Positions 27,076-35,742 of a stretch of DNA of 64,000 nt are shown here, one piece after another (positions within the stretch are counted from its first letter, which is position 1; every line of letters starts with the position of its first letter). The notes below the pieces were generated by a model. That model was not told the DNA's origin. It saw only the letters and a list, made by a program, of their open reading frames with translations, and made no database searches. The stretch spans positions 1-64,000 of the forward strand of contig NZ_JAAIII010000008.1 of NCBI RefSeq assembly GCF_012932425.1, read 5' to 3'. The translations under genes were made by a program, and so were the position numbers. This stretch comes from Bifidobacterium oedipodis. Lineage in GTDB: Bacteria; Actinomycetota; Actinomycetes; Actinomycetales; Bifidobacteriaceae.

Positions 27076-28704
27076 TCAGAGCGGTTGGTTGCCGTGATGT
27101 TTGGTCGTGCGTTTGACACGTCGCTTGGTGGCGAGCGTGGCCAAGGACTGCACGATTACCTCACGCGTTTGCTCGGGGTCGATCATGGCGTCGATCTGCC
27201 CGATTTCGAGCGAGAGGTTCGCGTTAACCGTGCTGGTTTCGTAGTCCTTGATGTATTTGGCGCGCAGCGCCTCCACATCCTGGCCGGCAGCTTTGGCTTT
27301 GTTGAGGTCGTGACGGTGGATGATGTTCACCGCACCGGCCGCGCCAAGCACTGCGATCTGCGAGCTGGGCCACGCGAAGTTGAAGTCCGCGCCGATGGCC
27401 TTGGATCCCATCACGATGTATGCGCCGCCGAAGGCCTTGCGCAGCACCACGGTGATCAGCGGCACCTGCGCGTTGGCATAGGCGTAGATCACTTTGGCGC
27501 CACGGCGAATGATGCCGGCATGCTCCTGGTCGCTGCCGGGCTTGTAGCCGGGCACGTCCACCAGGGTGATGACGGGCAGGTTGAAGGCATCGCACAGGCG
27601 CACGAAGCGGGCCACCTTTTCGGAGGAGTTCACGTCGAGAATGCCGGCGCGCACATTCGGCTGGTTGGCCACGATACCGACCGGCTTGCCTTCGATGCAG
27701 GCGAAGCCGACCACGGCGGAGGCGCCGAACAGTTCCTGCACCTGCACAAATTCACCGTAGTCCACGATGCAGCGGATCACGTCAAGCATGTCGTAAGGCT
27801 GGCGATCGTTGTCGGGCACAATGGTGGCGAGTCGCTTGGCCGTGTCGCGTTCGGCGCGAGTGGCGGCGTAGGCGTAGGTCGGCGGCTGACTGTCGGCGCT
27901 GGACGGCAGGTAGGCGAGCACGGTGCGCGCATAGTCGATGGCGTCGGACTCATCCTCACCGAGGTAGTGGGCCACACCGGAGACGGTGTTGTGCACGAGC
28001 CCGCCGCCGAGATCGGCCATGGAGATGGTCTCTCCGGTGGCGGCTTTGACTACATCCGGGCCTGTGACAAACATATTCGAGTTCTCACGGGTCATGATGA
28101 TCAGGTCGGTCAGGGCCGGGCAGTAGACCGCACCGCCGGCGCAGGGACCGAGGATCAGGCTGATCTGCGGCACAAAACCGGAGGCTTCGCAGGTTTTTCT
28201 GAAGATGCGACCGTATTGGGTGAGGGCTGCGACTCCCTGCTGGATGCGTGCGCCGCCGGAATCCACGATGGCGACAACCGGCACCTTCAAGTCGATGGCC
28301 ATATCCATCAGACGGCAGATTTTCTCGCCTTCGGCGGTACCAAGCGTGCCGCCCTTGACGGAGAAGTCCTGGGCGTAGACGGCCACTTTGCGTCCGTATA
28401 CCAGTCCGAAACCGGTGATTACCGCTGCTCCGGCGTTGCCTCCCTGGATGTTGCCGCCTTGGAAGCGGCCGATTTCTTCGAAGGAGCCGGTGTCGAAGAG
28501 CAGGTCGAGGCGTTCGCGAGCGGTTTTCTTGCCTTTGGCATGCTGGCGTTCGCGCGCATGATCCTCGGCGTCACGCGCCAGTTCGGCAGCACGCACCACA
28601 GCGGTGCGCAGGGGCTGTTCGCCGCCGTTCGATTCAGCAGCAGACGCCTGCGGACCGCGAGAGCCGGCCGGTGAGACGGCAACAGTGTCCAAAACGTCAG
28701 TCAT
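27076..28704 (-). CDS. accD: acyl-CoA carboxylase beta subunit (carboxyltransferase)
   Basis: A 542-residue carboxyltransferase of the propionyl/acetyl-CoA carboxylase type. It carries the two crotonase-like halves with SGGARIQQGVAAL, CAGGAVYCPALTD and VDVPGYKPGSDQEHAGI. It transfers CO2 from carboxybiotin to acetyl-CoA (possibly also propionyl-CoA), supplying malonyl-CoA for FAS-I. The start at 28704 has AAGGAGG and overlaps the end of the alpha subunit by 8 bp, indicating translational coupling. The fas gene follows 161 bp later. Confidence 0.95.
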   Translation of the reverse strand: MTDVLDTVAVSPAGSRGPQASAAESNGGEQPLRTAVVRAAELARDAEDHARERQHAKGKKTARERLDLLFDTGSFEEIGRFQGGNIQGGNAGAAVITGFGLVYGRKVAVYAQDFSVKGGTLGTAEGEKICRLMDMAIDLKVPVVAIVDSGGARIQQGVAALTQYGRIFRKTCEASGFVPQISLILGPCAGGAVYCPALTDLIIMTRENSNMFVTGPDVVKAATGETISMADLGGGLVHNTVSGVAHYLGEDESDAIDYARTVLAYLPSSADSQPPTYAYAATRAERDTAKRLATIVPDNDRQPYDMLDVIRCIVDYGEFVQVQELFGASAVVGFACIEGKPVGIVANQPNVRAGILDVNSSEKVARFVRLCDAFNLPVITLVDVPGYKPGSDQEHAGIIRRGAKVIYAYANAQVPLITVVLRKAFGGAYIVMGSKAIGADFNFAWPSSQIAVLGAAGAVNIIHRHDLNKAKAAGQDVEALRAKYIKDYETSTVNANLSLEIGQIDAMIDPEQTREVIVQSLATLATKRRVKRTTKHHGNQPL

Positions 28705-30580
28705 GCTGTTCCTCCTTACCGGATGTGCCAGCCGCGCCGGAGGCACCCGCCACATCCATGGTCACGAGCGTGTCGCCGGCTTCCACACCATCGGCCGGTC
28801 CGACGAAGATCTTGGTGATGCTACCCGCGGCCGGTGCGTAGACGTAGTTTTCCATCTTCATCGACTCGAGCACGACCAAAAGATCGCCCTTGGCAACCTG
28901 CTGGCCTTCGGACACGTTGATACGCGTGACCACGGCCTGCATCGGCGAGGCGATAACACCGGATTTTGCGGCGTCACCGGATTTGGGCGTGATTCCTGCG
29001 GCGGCACCGGCGTGGCCTGCACCACGCAGCGGCTGGACGGGGCGTTTGACACCGCGTGAGCGCGCCGAGCCGGTGATGTTCTCGACGATGTCGAGCGGCA
29101 CGGTGAGCTTGACGCGACGGTTGTTCATTTCGATGACGAAGGATTCCGTCTGAGGCTTGTCCGCCGGCGCAGCAGACTGTCCGGCAGCCAGCGAAGCGGG
29201 CTGGCCGGCTGCGGCGGCGCTGGGGGCACGGTTGAGATAGGTACGTTCCAGCCATTTGGTGGTAGTGGCGAACGGATGGCCGTGCTCGGCGGTGAAGTCA
29301 TCGTCGCGGAAGATCTGCTTGTACAGCGAAATCGGGGTGGGCACGCCTTCGATAACGAGTTCGTCGAGCACGCGGCGCACGCGAGCCACGGCGGCCTCGC
29401 GGTTTTGCGCGGTGACAATAACCTTGCCCATCATCGAGTCGAATTTCGGAGAGACCGTATCGCCCTCAACCACACCGGTGTCGATGCGCACGCCGGGGCC
29501 GGAAGGCCAGACGATGCGTTCCAGCGTGCCCGCGCCCGGGGTCAGGTTGGTGGCAGGATCTTCGGAGGTGATGCGCAGTTCGAAGCTGTGGCCGCGCGGG
29601 GCAGGCGCCGGCGTCAGTTCGCCGCCTGCGGCGATGGTCAGTTGTTCGCGCACCAGATCAAGGCCGCACACCTCTTCGGATACGGTGTGCTCGACTTGCA
29701 GGCGCGGATTGACTTCGAGGAAGTAGACCTTATCGTTCGGGGTGACCATGAATTCGCAGGTGCCCAAGCCAGTATAGCCCACAGTTTCGAACAGGCGACG
29801 GGAATATTCCTCCAGCGTGGCGACGATCGAGGGCTTGAGGAACGGTGCCGGCGCCTCTTCGATAAGCTTCTGATTGCGACGCTGTACCGAGCAGTCACGC
29901 GTGGAATAGACGGTGAAGTTGCCGCGAGAATCGCGTCCGGACTGCGTTTCGACGTGGCGGGCCTTGTCGACGAATTTCTCGATGAAGTATTCGTTCAAAT
30001 CGCCGCCCTGCAGCGCGTCATGATTCGCATAGAAACGGCGCAGTTCCTCATCGGCGCGCACCACGGTGATGCCGTGACCGCCACCGCCATCAGTGCGCTT
30101 CATCATAATCGGATAGCCGTGGGTGTGTGCGAAGTCAAGCAGCGTGCGCACGTCGGTAACCGGCTCGGAAATGCCGGGCACCGGCGGTACCTTGGCGCGC
30201 ATGGCCACGCGGCGGGCGGTGATTTTGTCGCCCAGTTCGGTCAGCGCATGATGATGCGGGCCGACCCAAATAGCGCCGGCTGCTTCGACTTTCTGTGCGA
30301 ATCCCGGCACTTCGGAGAGGAATCCATAGCCTGGGTGCACGGCATTAGCACCGGATCGGCGAAGGATGTCGATGAGCAGATCCTCGTTCAGGTAGGTGTC
30401 TTTGTAGGTGTCGCCGGACAGCAGGTACGCTTCGTCGGCCATGTCCACATATTGGCTGTCGCGATCCTGTTCGGCGTAGACGGCCACGGTGGAGATGCCC
30501 ATCTCCTTGGCCGTGCGCACTACGCGCAGCGCGATTTCGCCGCGGTTAGCGATCAGCAGTTTCTTGACGGTTTGAGCCAT
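28697..30580 (-). CDS. accC: acyl-CoA carboxylase alpha subunit (biotin carboxylase with BCCP)
   Basis: A 627-residue fusion of an ATP-grasp biotin carboxylase (about 1-450; KKLLIANRGEIALRVVRTA, KRTDGGGGHGI, FLEVNPRLQVEHTVSE) and a biotinyl domain (about 545-615). Biotin attaches to Lys575 in ESMKMEN. A proline/alanine linker separates them. It is first in the acc-fas group and divergent from bioY. The nearby BirA is the probable biotinylating enzyme. Actinobacterial nomenclature also uses accA for this subunit. Confidence 0.96.
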   Translation of the reverse strand: MAQTVKKLLIANRGEIALRVVRTAKEMGISTVAVYAEQDRDSQYVDMADEAYLLSGDTYKDTYLNEDLLIDILRRSGANAVHPGYGFLSEVPGFAQKVEAAGAIWVGPHHHALTELGDKITARRVAMRAKVPPVPGISEPVTDVRTLLDFAHTHGYPIMMKRTDGGGGHGITVVRADEELRRFYANHDALQGGDLNEYFIEKFVDKARHVETQSGRDSRGNFTVYSTRDCSVQRRNQKLIEEAPAPFLKPSIVATLEEYSRRLFETVGYTGLGTCEFMVTPNDKVYFLEVNPRLQVEHTVSEEVCGLDLVREQLTIAAGGELTPAPAPRGHSFELRITSEDPATNLTPGAGTLERIVWPSGPGVRIDTGVVEGDTVSPKFDSMMGKVIVTAQNREAAVARVRRVLDELVIEGVPTPISLYKQIFRDDDFTAEHGHPFATTTKWLERTYLNRAPSAAAAGQPASLAAGQSAAPADKPQTESFVIEMNNRRVKLTVPLDIVENITGSARSRGVKRPVQPLRGAGHAGAAAGITPKSGDAAKSGVIASPMQAVVTRINVSEGQQVAKGDLLVVLESMKMENYVYAPAAGSITKIFVGPADGVEAGDTLVTMDVAGASGAAGTSGKEEQHD

Positions 30581-30604
30581 ACCGTCAAATACTTCTCTTT
30601 TATA

Positions 30605-30633
30605 TTGACGTTTTCAACCGATTCATCTACAAA
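30605..30633 (+). promoter_or_regulatory. bioY: possible bioY promoter
   Basis: TTGACG and TACAAA separated by 17 bp, about 90 bp before bioY. The 142-bp divergent region must also hold the acc promoter. I found no clear BioQ or BirA operator; this BirA lacks a DNA-binding domain. Confidence 0.35.
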
Positions 30634-30722
30634 ACCCCATGTCGGTTTTTGTTATGTTCCACAAACGTCACCGTAACTGAACTCGCCTAGCCTGAACACG
30701 AACCTACGAGAAGGGACCAATC

Positions 30723-31325
30723 ATGACATTCAAACCCAGCACAACCGTAGCCGCTTCCCCGGCACGCACACTCCCCCGCCGCATTATCGCTGCCTCCTGG
30801 AAGCCCGCGATGTTCGCCGTGCTGCTGTGGCTCGCCTCCGCTGCCGGCGAGATTCCTGTTCCAGGCACTCCCGTGCCGATCACCCTGCAAACGCTGGTGG
30901 TGATGATGGCAGGTCTGATGCTCCCCTGGCGCCAGGCTGGCGCAGCCGTCGCTGCCTATCTGGCCGCCGGTGCGATCGGCTTGCCGGTGTTCGCAGGCGG
31001 TGCCTCCACCATGGCGTTGGTCGGGCCGACCGCCGGCTTCCTGGTCGGTTTCTTGCCCGGTGCGATTATGATCGCGCTGCTGCGCGGTGAGGCGAATCTG
31101 ACGTCGCCGCTCGCCGCGGCAATCAGTGCCGCACGGTATTTGTTCGCAGCACTGGTCGGCGGCGTGGCTGTGGTATACGCCTTCGGATTCCTGATTCAGT
31201 CCGCCCTCACCGGCGTTCCGCTGAACGTGGTGGCGCTGGCTTCGATGGGCTTCGTGGCCGGCGACGCCGTTAAGGCCGTGGTGGCCGCACTGGCCGCCAC
31301 CGGTTTAAGCAAGCTGGGACGCTGA
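30723..31325 (+). CDS. bioY: biotin transporter BioY
   Basis: A 200-residue membrane protein with about six spans and the BioY core GEIPVPGTPVPITLQTLVV, MLPWRQ and GPTAGFLVGF. It is the biotin-binding component of an ECF importer and can work without the energising module. GAGAAGGGA precedes the ATG. It is divergent from the biotin-dependent carboxylase and convergent with birA, a compact biotin-use group suggesting the organism depends on external biotin. Confidence 0.95.
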   Translation: MTFKPSTTVAASPARTLPRRIIAASWKPAMFAVLLWLASAAGEIPVPGTPVPITLQTLVVMMAGLMLPWRQAGAAVAAYLAAGAIGLPVFAGGASTMALVGPTAGFLVGFLPGAIMIALLRGEANLTSPLAAAISAARYLFAALVGGVAVVYAFGFLIQSALTGVPLNVVALASMGFVAGDAVKAVVAALAATGLSKLGR

Positions 31326-31349
31326 CCATAACGCCCACGTCGCATACGC

Positions 31350-32273
31350 CTACAGCACGCCCACGTCGGCGGTGCGGACAGTGTGGTCCGTGCCGTCGGG
31401 CGTGCGCAGGATCAGCGAAGCGTCTTCATTCAGGCCAATCGCCTCACCAACCAATGTTGAACCGTCGGTGAAGTGCGCCTCGACTTCACGTCCACGAGCC
31501 CAGCACACGGCGCGCATCTCTTCACGCAACTGTTCGGCCTGGCCTTCGGGGTCGGCAATAAATGCCGCAAGGCGAGTGGCAAAACCTTCCACCTCATATG
31601 CCGCAACCGCATCGCGCATAAGCTCGAATGCAGGCAGACCTGTGACATGCAGCTGCAGTGAGGTGGAATTCGGGGTTGGCAAACGGCATGCGCCAAGCGC
31701 AAGGTTGAGACCGATGCCGAACACCAAAGCCACATCGTCTCCATGCGCATCGTCGGCCGCATCCGACGGTGCATCAGCCGGTGAATTCTGCGGCAGCATC
31801 ACCAATTCCGAAAGCAGACCGCCGAGTTTCAGCCCGTGGCAGAACACATCATTGGGCCACTTCAATTCCAGCAGACAATCGGGCTGATTGGGCTTGGCAC
31901 CGAACTCGTCCATCGCGCGGTTCATTGCATCCAGGGTCACCAAGCCGGAAATCATCTGCAGCCAACCGTTAAGACGTTCGTCAAGCGCGAGCGCGCACGG
32001 CATGCGAACGGCATACGAAATCGTGGAGCAGCGGCCGGGCTGGCTTACCCACTTATGCCCCATACGTCCACGGCCTGCCGTCTGGCGATCGGCCGCCACT
32101 ACGGATACGCCCAGCGTGCCGTCCTGGTGGACGGGCAGGTCAAGCGAACCGTCGGCAATCATCCGCGCGGCAAGCGCATTGGTTGAATCCGTCTCGGCGA
32201 CGGCGACCACTTGGTCGGCAATGGTTTCGGTACGCGGCAACTGCGGCGTTGCGGCTTTCAGTGCAAGCATCAT
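31350..32273 (-). CDS. birA: biotin-[acetyl-CoA carboxylase] ligase
   Basis: A 307-residue ligase with the catalytic segment ADRQTAGRGRMGHKWVSQPG, DSTN near residue 30 and ELKWPNDVFC. It activates biotin with ATP and links it to the BCCP lysine. There is no N-terminal helix-turn-helix, so it is the monofunctional class and cannot itself repress bioY. An insertion of about 20 residues rich in Ala and Asp follows the KWPND region. It faces bioY across a 24-bp gap without a visible terminator. Confidence 0.93.
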   Translation of the reverse strand: MMLALKAATPQLPRTETIADQVVAVAETDSTNALAARMIADGSLDLPVHQDGTLGVSVVAADRQTAGRGRMGHKWVSQPGRCSTISYAVRMPCALALDERLNGWLQMISGLVTLDAMNRAMDEFGAKPNQPDCLLELKWPNDVFCHGLKLGGLLSELVMLPQNSPADAPSDAADDAHGDDVALVFGIGLNLALGACRLPTPNSTSLQLHVTGLPAFELMRDAVAAYEVEGFATRLAAFIADPEGQAEQLREEMRAVCWARGREVEAHFTDGSTLVGEAIGLNEDASLILRTPDGTDHTVRTADVGVL

Positions 32274-32530
32274 AAGGCTCTACGTTACCCCCGTTCGCGA
32301 TTTAGTTACACCGTTAAACCGTCTCAAATCCGCACAATGGCAACCTTTTTCGCACATCGGGTACTTGTTATCGTTAACAGCCGCCTCTTTGTGCGCAACA
32401 TCACAATCTCAACTGTCCACTATGCGTACGCGCAGTGCATGCACAATACATAAGCAGTGCGCCTGTGTCGTTGTGGCTCACGCAAACCCACGCATGCAGC
32501 CGTTTGTGCATACGGCTACCATGGTCAACC

Positions 32531-34585
32531 ATGACCATCACCACCAGCATGCAACCTGAAGCCGCCGTGTCGATACCACGTCCGCTGCCCAAGCATCCGC
32601 ATCTGGCGCGCGTAGCTGCGGCATCGCGCTGGACGCTGGCCATACTGGCCTGTTTATGGATGGGACTATGCACGGCAGTGGGGCCGTTGTATTGGCAGGA
32701 AGGTTCGCTGGCCGACTGGTCGTGGCTGAACACCGCATACTTTCTGCTGTCAACGGCAATCTACTTCGGTTTGATCGTGGCGCTGGTACGTTACGCAGGT
32801 CATACCAAGTCGGCATCTCGCCGCAAACAAACGGCTGATAGCAAGCGCACAAGCGGCAAAACCGGTGGCGCGGACGATACCTCAACTGCTGCACAGCTTC
32901 ACGCACAAGTACCAGTATCAGTGCAACCAACAAAACAACAAGCAACGCACACATCGCGCGTCCGCGAACGACTGCTATTCGTATGGACGGTGATCCGTCG
33001 CGGACTGCGCATCGCGTTCACAACGGCCGGCCGATGGATTACGCGCGCCACAAATCGCACGTGGAAAATCGCGCTAATCCTCTTCATCGGCTGGCTGTGG
33101 GCACCCACCACCCTATTGGCGGCGTTCGGTGCGGATATTCGCTCGCAAATCCGCGAATTCAGTTGGGCGTGGAACCAGTGGACCGGACTTGAACAGCCAT
33201 ATATCGGCTTCTTCTCGTTCGTGCCGATGGATATCTACCCCACCGCGCATTATCTGTGGCCGGACAACCCCACGTATCTGACGGACCAGCATAATGTGGT
33301 GCTTACCGTGTATTACGGCGCTACCGCCGCATTCTCCCGGTACCTCACCGGTTCGAACGATGCCGGCATTGTGGTGCTCGCCGCCACCCAAATGCTGTTC
33401 GCCGTATTCTGCTGCGCTGCTGCGGCCAACCGTTTCCTGAATCTGCCATGGAACACATCGCAATCTCCCGCCGGCGGACTGGCACGATTCCTTATCCTGC
33501 TGTTTTTCCTCATCTGCCCGCTTGCAGTGTTCTCCACCATTTCGATTACGAAATCGCCGCTGTTCGCATTCGCATTCGTCTGGTGGTTCAGCATATGGTA
33601 TGAGCTGCGCTGCACCTGGTCCAAGGCCACGCACGCGCCCAAGCGCCTGCCACGCCACAGCATGATCGCCTTCATCCTGTCCACCTGTGTGATGCTTATC
33701 GCCGCCAAATACGCGTGGTACATCATCGCATTGCAGATTGTGCTCGCGCTTATCGCCGATCGCCGCCGCTGGGGCACCTACGTCGTGGCCCTGCTGATTC
33801 CCACTGTGCTCATTCATGGCGGCATCGTCTATGCCATCAACTCCGGCGCGATTATCGGCGGCGATCCCATCGAAAGCCGCGGCGTGCAATTGCAGATGAT
33901 CGCGCGCGTGGCCGCACGCAATCCGGACGGCATCAGTCAGGAGGCACGCGACGCGCTCGAACCAGTGTTCAATCTCGACCAGATGGCCGACGCCTACTTC
34001 CAGCAGGATGCCGATCCGGTGAAATCATCAGGCATTCAGTCGAAGAAGGTGAGCTACAAGTGGCGCTCCGTCACCCCTGAAGACATGGAAAACTTCAATA
34101 AGGCATGGATTGAAATCGTCAAAGACAATCCGGTGATCGCCATCGATGCGCTGCTGGCCAAATGTTTCGGCTATTTCAACGTAACCGACCATCCATACGT
34201 GGCGATGGATTATTACGTGAACAGCGACTATGTGCAGAAGAATTCCACGTGGATCAAATCCTATAACCACGAATGGCGCGAGAAGGTGGCTCAATTCGCT
34301 GACGACTGGGGGCATATTCCGGTGCTCGGCTGGTTCACCCACGGCAATTTTTATGTGGTGCTGACGTTGATTATCGGAGCTGCCGAAGTCATCCGCCGCC
34401 GCTGGCTCACGCTGGTGACGCATATGCCACTGCTGCTACTGATGGGCGTAATGATCACCGCACCGGCCAATAATTTCGAGCGCCATATGCTGCCTGTCGC
34501 CTTCGTATTCGGGTTCGTGGCGCTGACGTTCTGGCGTGAATCCAAAGCCGAACGCGCCCAGAGTGCAGCTAGACTGGAAGCATGA
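32531..34585 (+). CDS. polytopic membrane protein (DUF6020-like)
   Basis: About 684 residues with a cytoplasmic N-terminal part, a variable Lys/Thr/Gln-rich loop and roughly ten to twelve membrane spans. The block from YPTAHYLWPDNPTYL through SITKSPLFAFAFVWWF resembles the DUF6020 family of predicted cell-envelope glycosyltransferase-like proteins; the match is from memory. The long region after AINSGAI, before the last spans, is hydrophilic and probably extracellular. The start is uncertain: 32531 and 32549 both lack a clear ribosome site. The stop overlaps the start of the next gene by 4 bp, so the two are probably coupled. Confidence 0.75.
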   Translation: MTITTSMQPEAAVSIPRPLPKHPHLARVAAASRWTLAILACLWMGLCTAVGPLYWQEGSLADWSWLNTAYFLLSTAIYFGLIVALVRYAGHTKSASRRKQTADSKRTSGKTGGADDTSTAAQLHAQVPVSVQPTKQQATHTSRVRERLLFVWTVIRRGLRIAFTTAGRWITRATNRTWKIALILFIGWLWAPTTLLAAFGADIRSQIREFSWAWNQWTGLEQPYIGFFSFVPMDIYPTAHYLWPDNPTYLTDQHNVVLTVYYGATAAFSRYLTGSNDAGIVVLAATQMLFAVFCCAAAANRFLNLPWNTSQSPAGGLARFLILLFFLICPLAVFSTISITKSPLFAFAFVWWFSIWYELRCTWSKATHAPKRLPRHSMIAFILSTCVMLIAAKYAWYIIALQIVLALIADRRRWGTYVVALLIPTVLIHGGIVYAINSGAIIGGDPIESRGVQLQMIARVAARNPDGISQEARDALEPVFNLDQMADAYFQQDADPVKSSGIQSKKVSYKWRSVTPEDMENFNKAWIEIVKDNPVIAIDALLAKCFGYFNVTDHPYVAMDYYVNSDYVQKNSTWIKSYNHEWREKVAQFADDWGHIPVLGWFTHGNFYVVLTLIIGAAEVIRRRWLTLVTHMPLLLLMGVMITAPANNFERHMLPVAFVFGFVALTFWRESKAERAQSAARLEA

Positions 34586-35562
34586 CCGTCGATTTTCTCG
34601 AACTGCTGAACACCGCACCTCTGGACGGTGACGGTACTGCTGCCGACACCATTGGCTCCAGCGAGGCCGGCAGCAGCGTCATCGATGCCGGTGGCACCGT
34701 CGATGCCATCGATGAGCGCGTGCGCCGCGTGCTGTTCGAGTGCCTGTTCTCAGGACTGTCCGATGAACGTGTGGCCTCACTATTCCGTGTGATTGGTTGG
34801 CCTGACGGCTTCGACTGCTACGCCATCGCCGGTTACCCGGCACAATCTGCCATCCGCTGCCGTACTGATATCGAGCGTATCGTCACTGATTTTGCCGGCA
34901 ACTGTCTGACCGCTGAATATGCTATGCCTATCAATGGCGGTATCGGTGCCGAACGTATGACGCGTGCCCAAACCGATGATTCACGCCAACCTTCCGCCGA
35001 TCAACCCCACACTGGCCAGACAACCGCTGACCAGACAGTAATCGTGGCGCTGGTTCGCCCGGTTGGCGCGGCCACCCCCGAAGTTATCTGCAACAGCGTT
35101 GCTGTGGCGTTTGACGGTAATCGTCCGTTGGCATTGGGCCCCACGCTGGCCGGCGCCGATGGTGCCCGACAATCAATCAGCACTGCCCTGTTCTGTCTGA
35201 AAGCCGCCCCGGCGCTGACTGCCACGGTGCAGCAGCTGCCTCGCCCCTTGCGGGCTATGGATGCACTGCCTGAACGGGCTTTAATCGGCGATACCAGCGC
35301 CCGCGACGAACTAGTTAATGTGGTCTATGGTTCGTTGGCCGCCGCCGGCAGCGACGATCCAACGCTGACCACAGTCTCCACTTTTTTGAAATTCGGCGGC
35401 TCGTTGGAAGCCTGTGCCAAGGCACTGAATGTGCATCCCAATACCATTCGTTATCGGTTGAAGCGTGCCGCCGAAACCACCGGCTGGGACGCCACCGACC
35501 CGCGCGAAGCCTACGTACTCACCTGCGCCATCGCCCTGGGCCACATCCAGTCCGCACACTGA
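34582..35562 (+). CDS. PucR-family transcriptional regulator
   Basis: A 326-residue protein. Its last 60 residues form the PucR C-terminal helix-turn-helix (GSLEACAKALNVHPNTIRYRLKRA), and a poorly conserved sensory half precedes it. In Streptomyces a regulator of this type, FasR, controls fatty acid synthesis; here the acc-fas genes are a few kilobases away, so a similar job is conceivable but unproven. The ATG overlaps the previous stop (ATGA). Confidence 0.85.
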   Translation: MTVDFLELLNTAPLDGDGTAADTIGSSEAGSSVIDAGGTVDAIDERVRRVLFECLFSGLSDERVASLFRVIGWPDGFDCYAIAGYPAQSAIRCRTDIERIVTDFAGNCLTAEYAMPINGGIGAERMTRAQTDDSRQPSADQPHTGQTTADQTVIVALVRPVGAATPEVICNSVAVAFDGNRPLALGPTLAGADGARQSISTALFCLKAAPALTATVQQLPRPLRAMDALPERALIGDTSARDELVNVVYGSLAAAGSDDPTLTTVSTFLKFGGSLEACAKALNVHPNTIRYRLKRAAETTGWDATDPREAYVLTCAIALGHIQSAH

Positions 35563-35612
35563 GCGAGATACGCATCCGTCACCACTCCTCTTCTCTCCTC
35601 TTCTCTTCTCTC

Positions 35613-35679
35613 GTCATCCCGAACGGAGTCGAGGGATCTCAATGCTTCGACTTCGCTCCGCTTCACCCAGCATGATGAA
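35613..35679. repeat. interspersed palindromic repeat, copy 2
   Basis: Begins GTCATCCCGAACGGAGTCGA and continues into ATGCTTCGACTTCGCTCC and AGCATGATGA. It lies in the convergent gap after the PucR gene, next to a CT-rich run at 35583-35612. Confidence 0.7.
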
Positions 35680-35695
35680 GGACTGCGAATATGCG

Positions 35696-35730
35696 AAGAC
35701 CCCCGACACCGGAAGGGTATTGGGGGTCTT
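35696..35730. terminator. bidirectional hairpin between convergent genes
   Basis: A 9-bp perfect stem (AAGACCCCC/GGGGGTCTT) with a 17-base loop between the PucR and GH3 stops. T-runs are weak on both sides. Confidence 0.6.
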
Positions 35731-35742
35731 GGTTTACGTCAG

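Noticed and set aside
30581..30722. BioQ or BirA operator between the carboxylase and bioY
   Set aside because: No convincing dyad was found, and this BirA has no DNA-binding domain.
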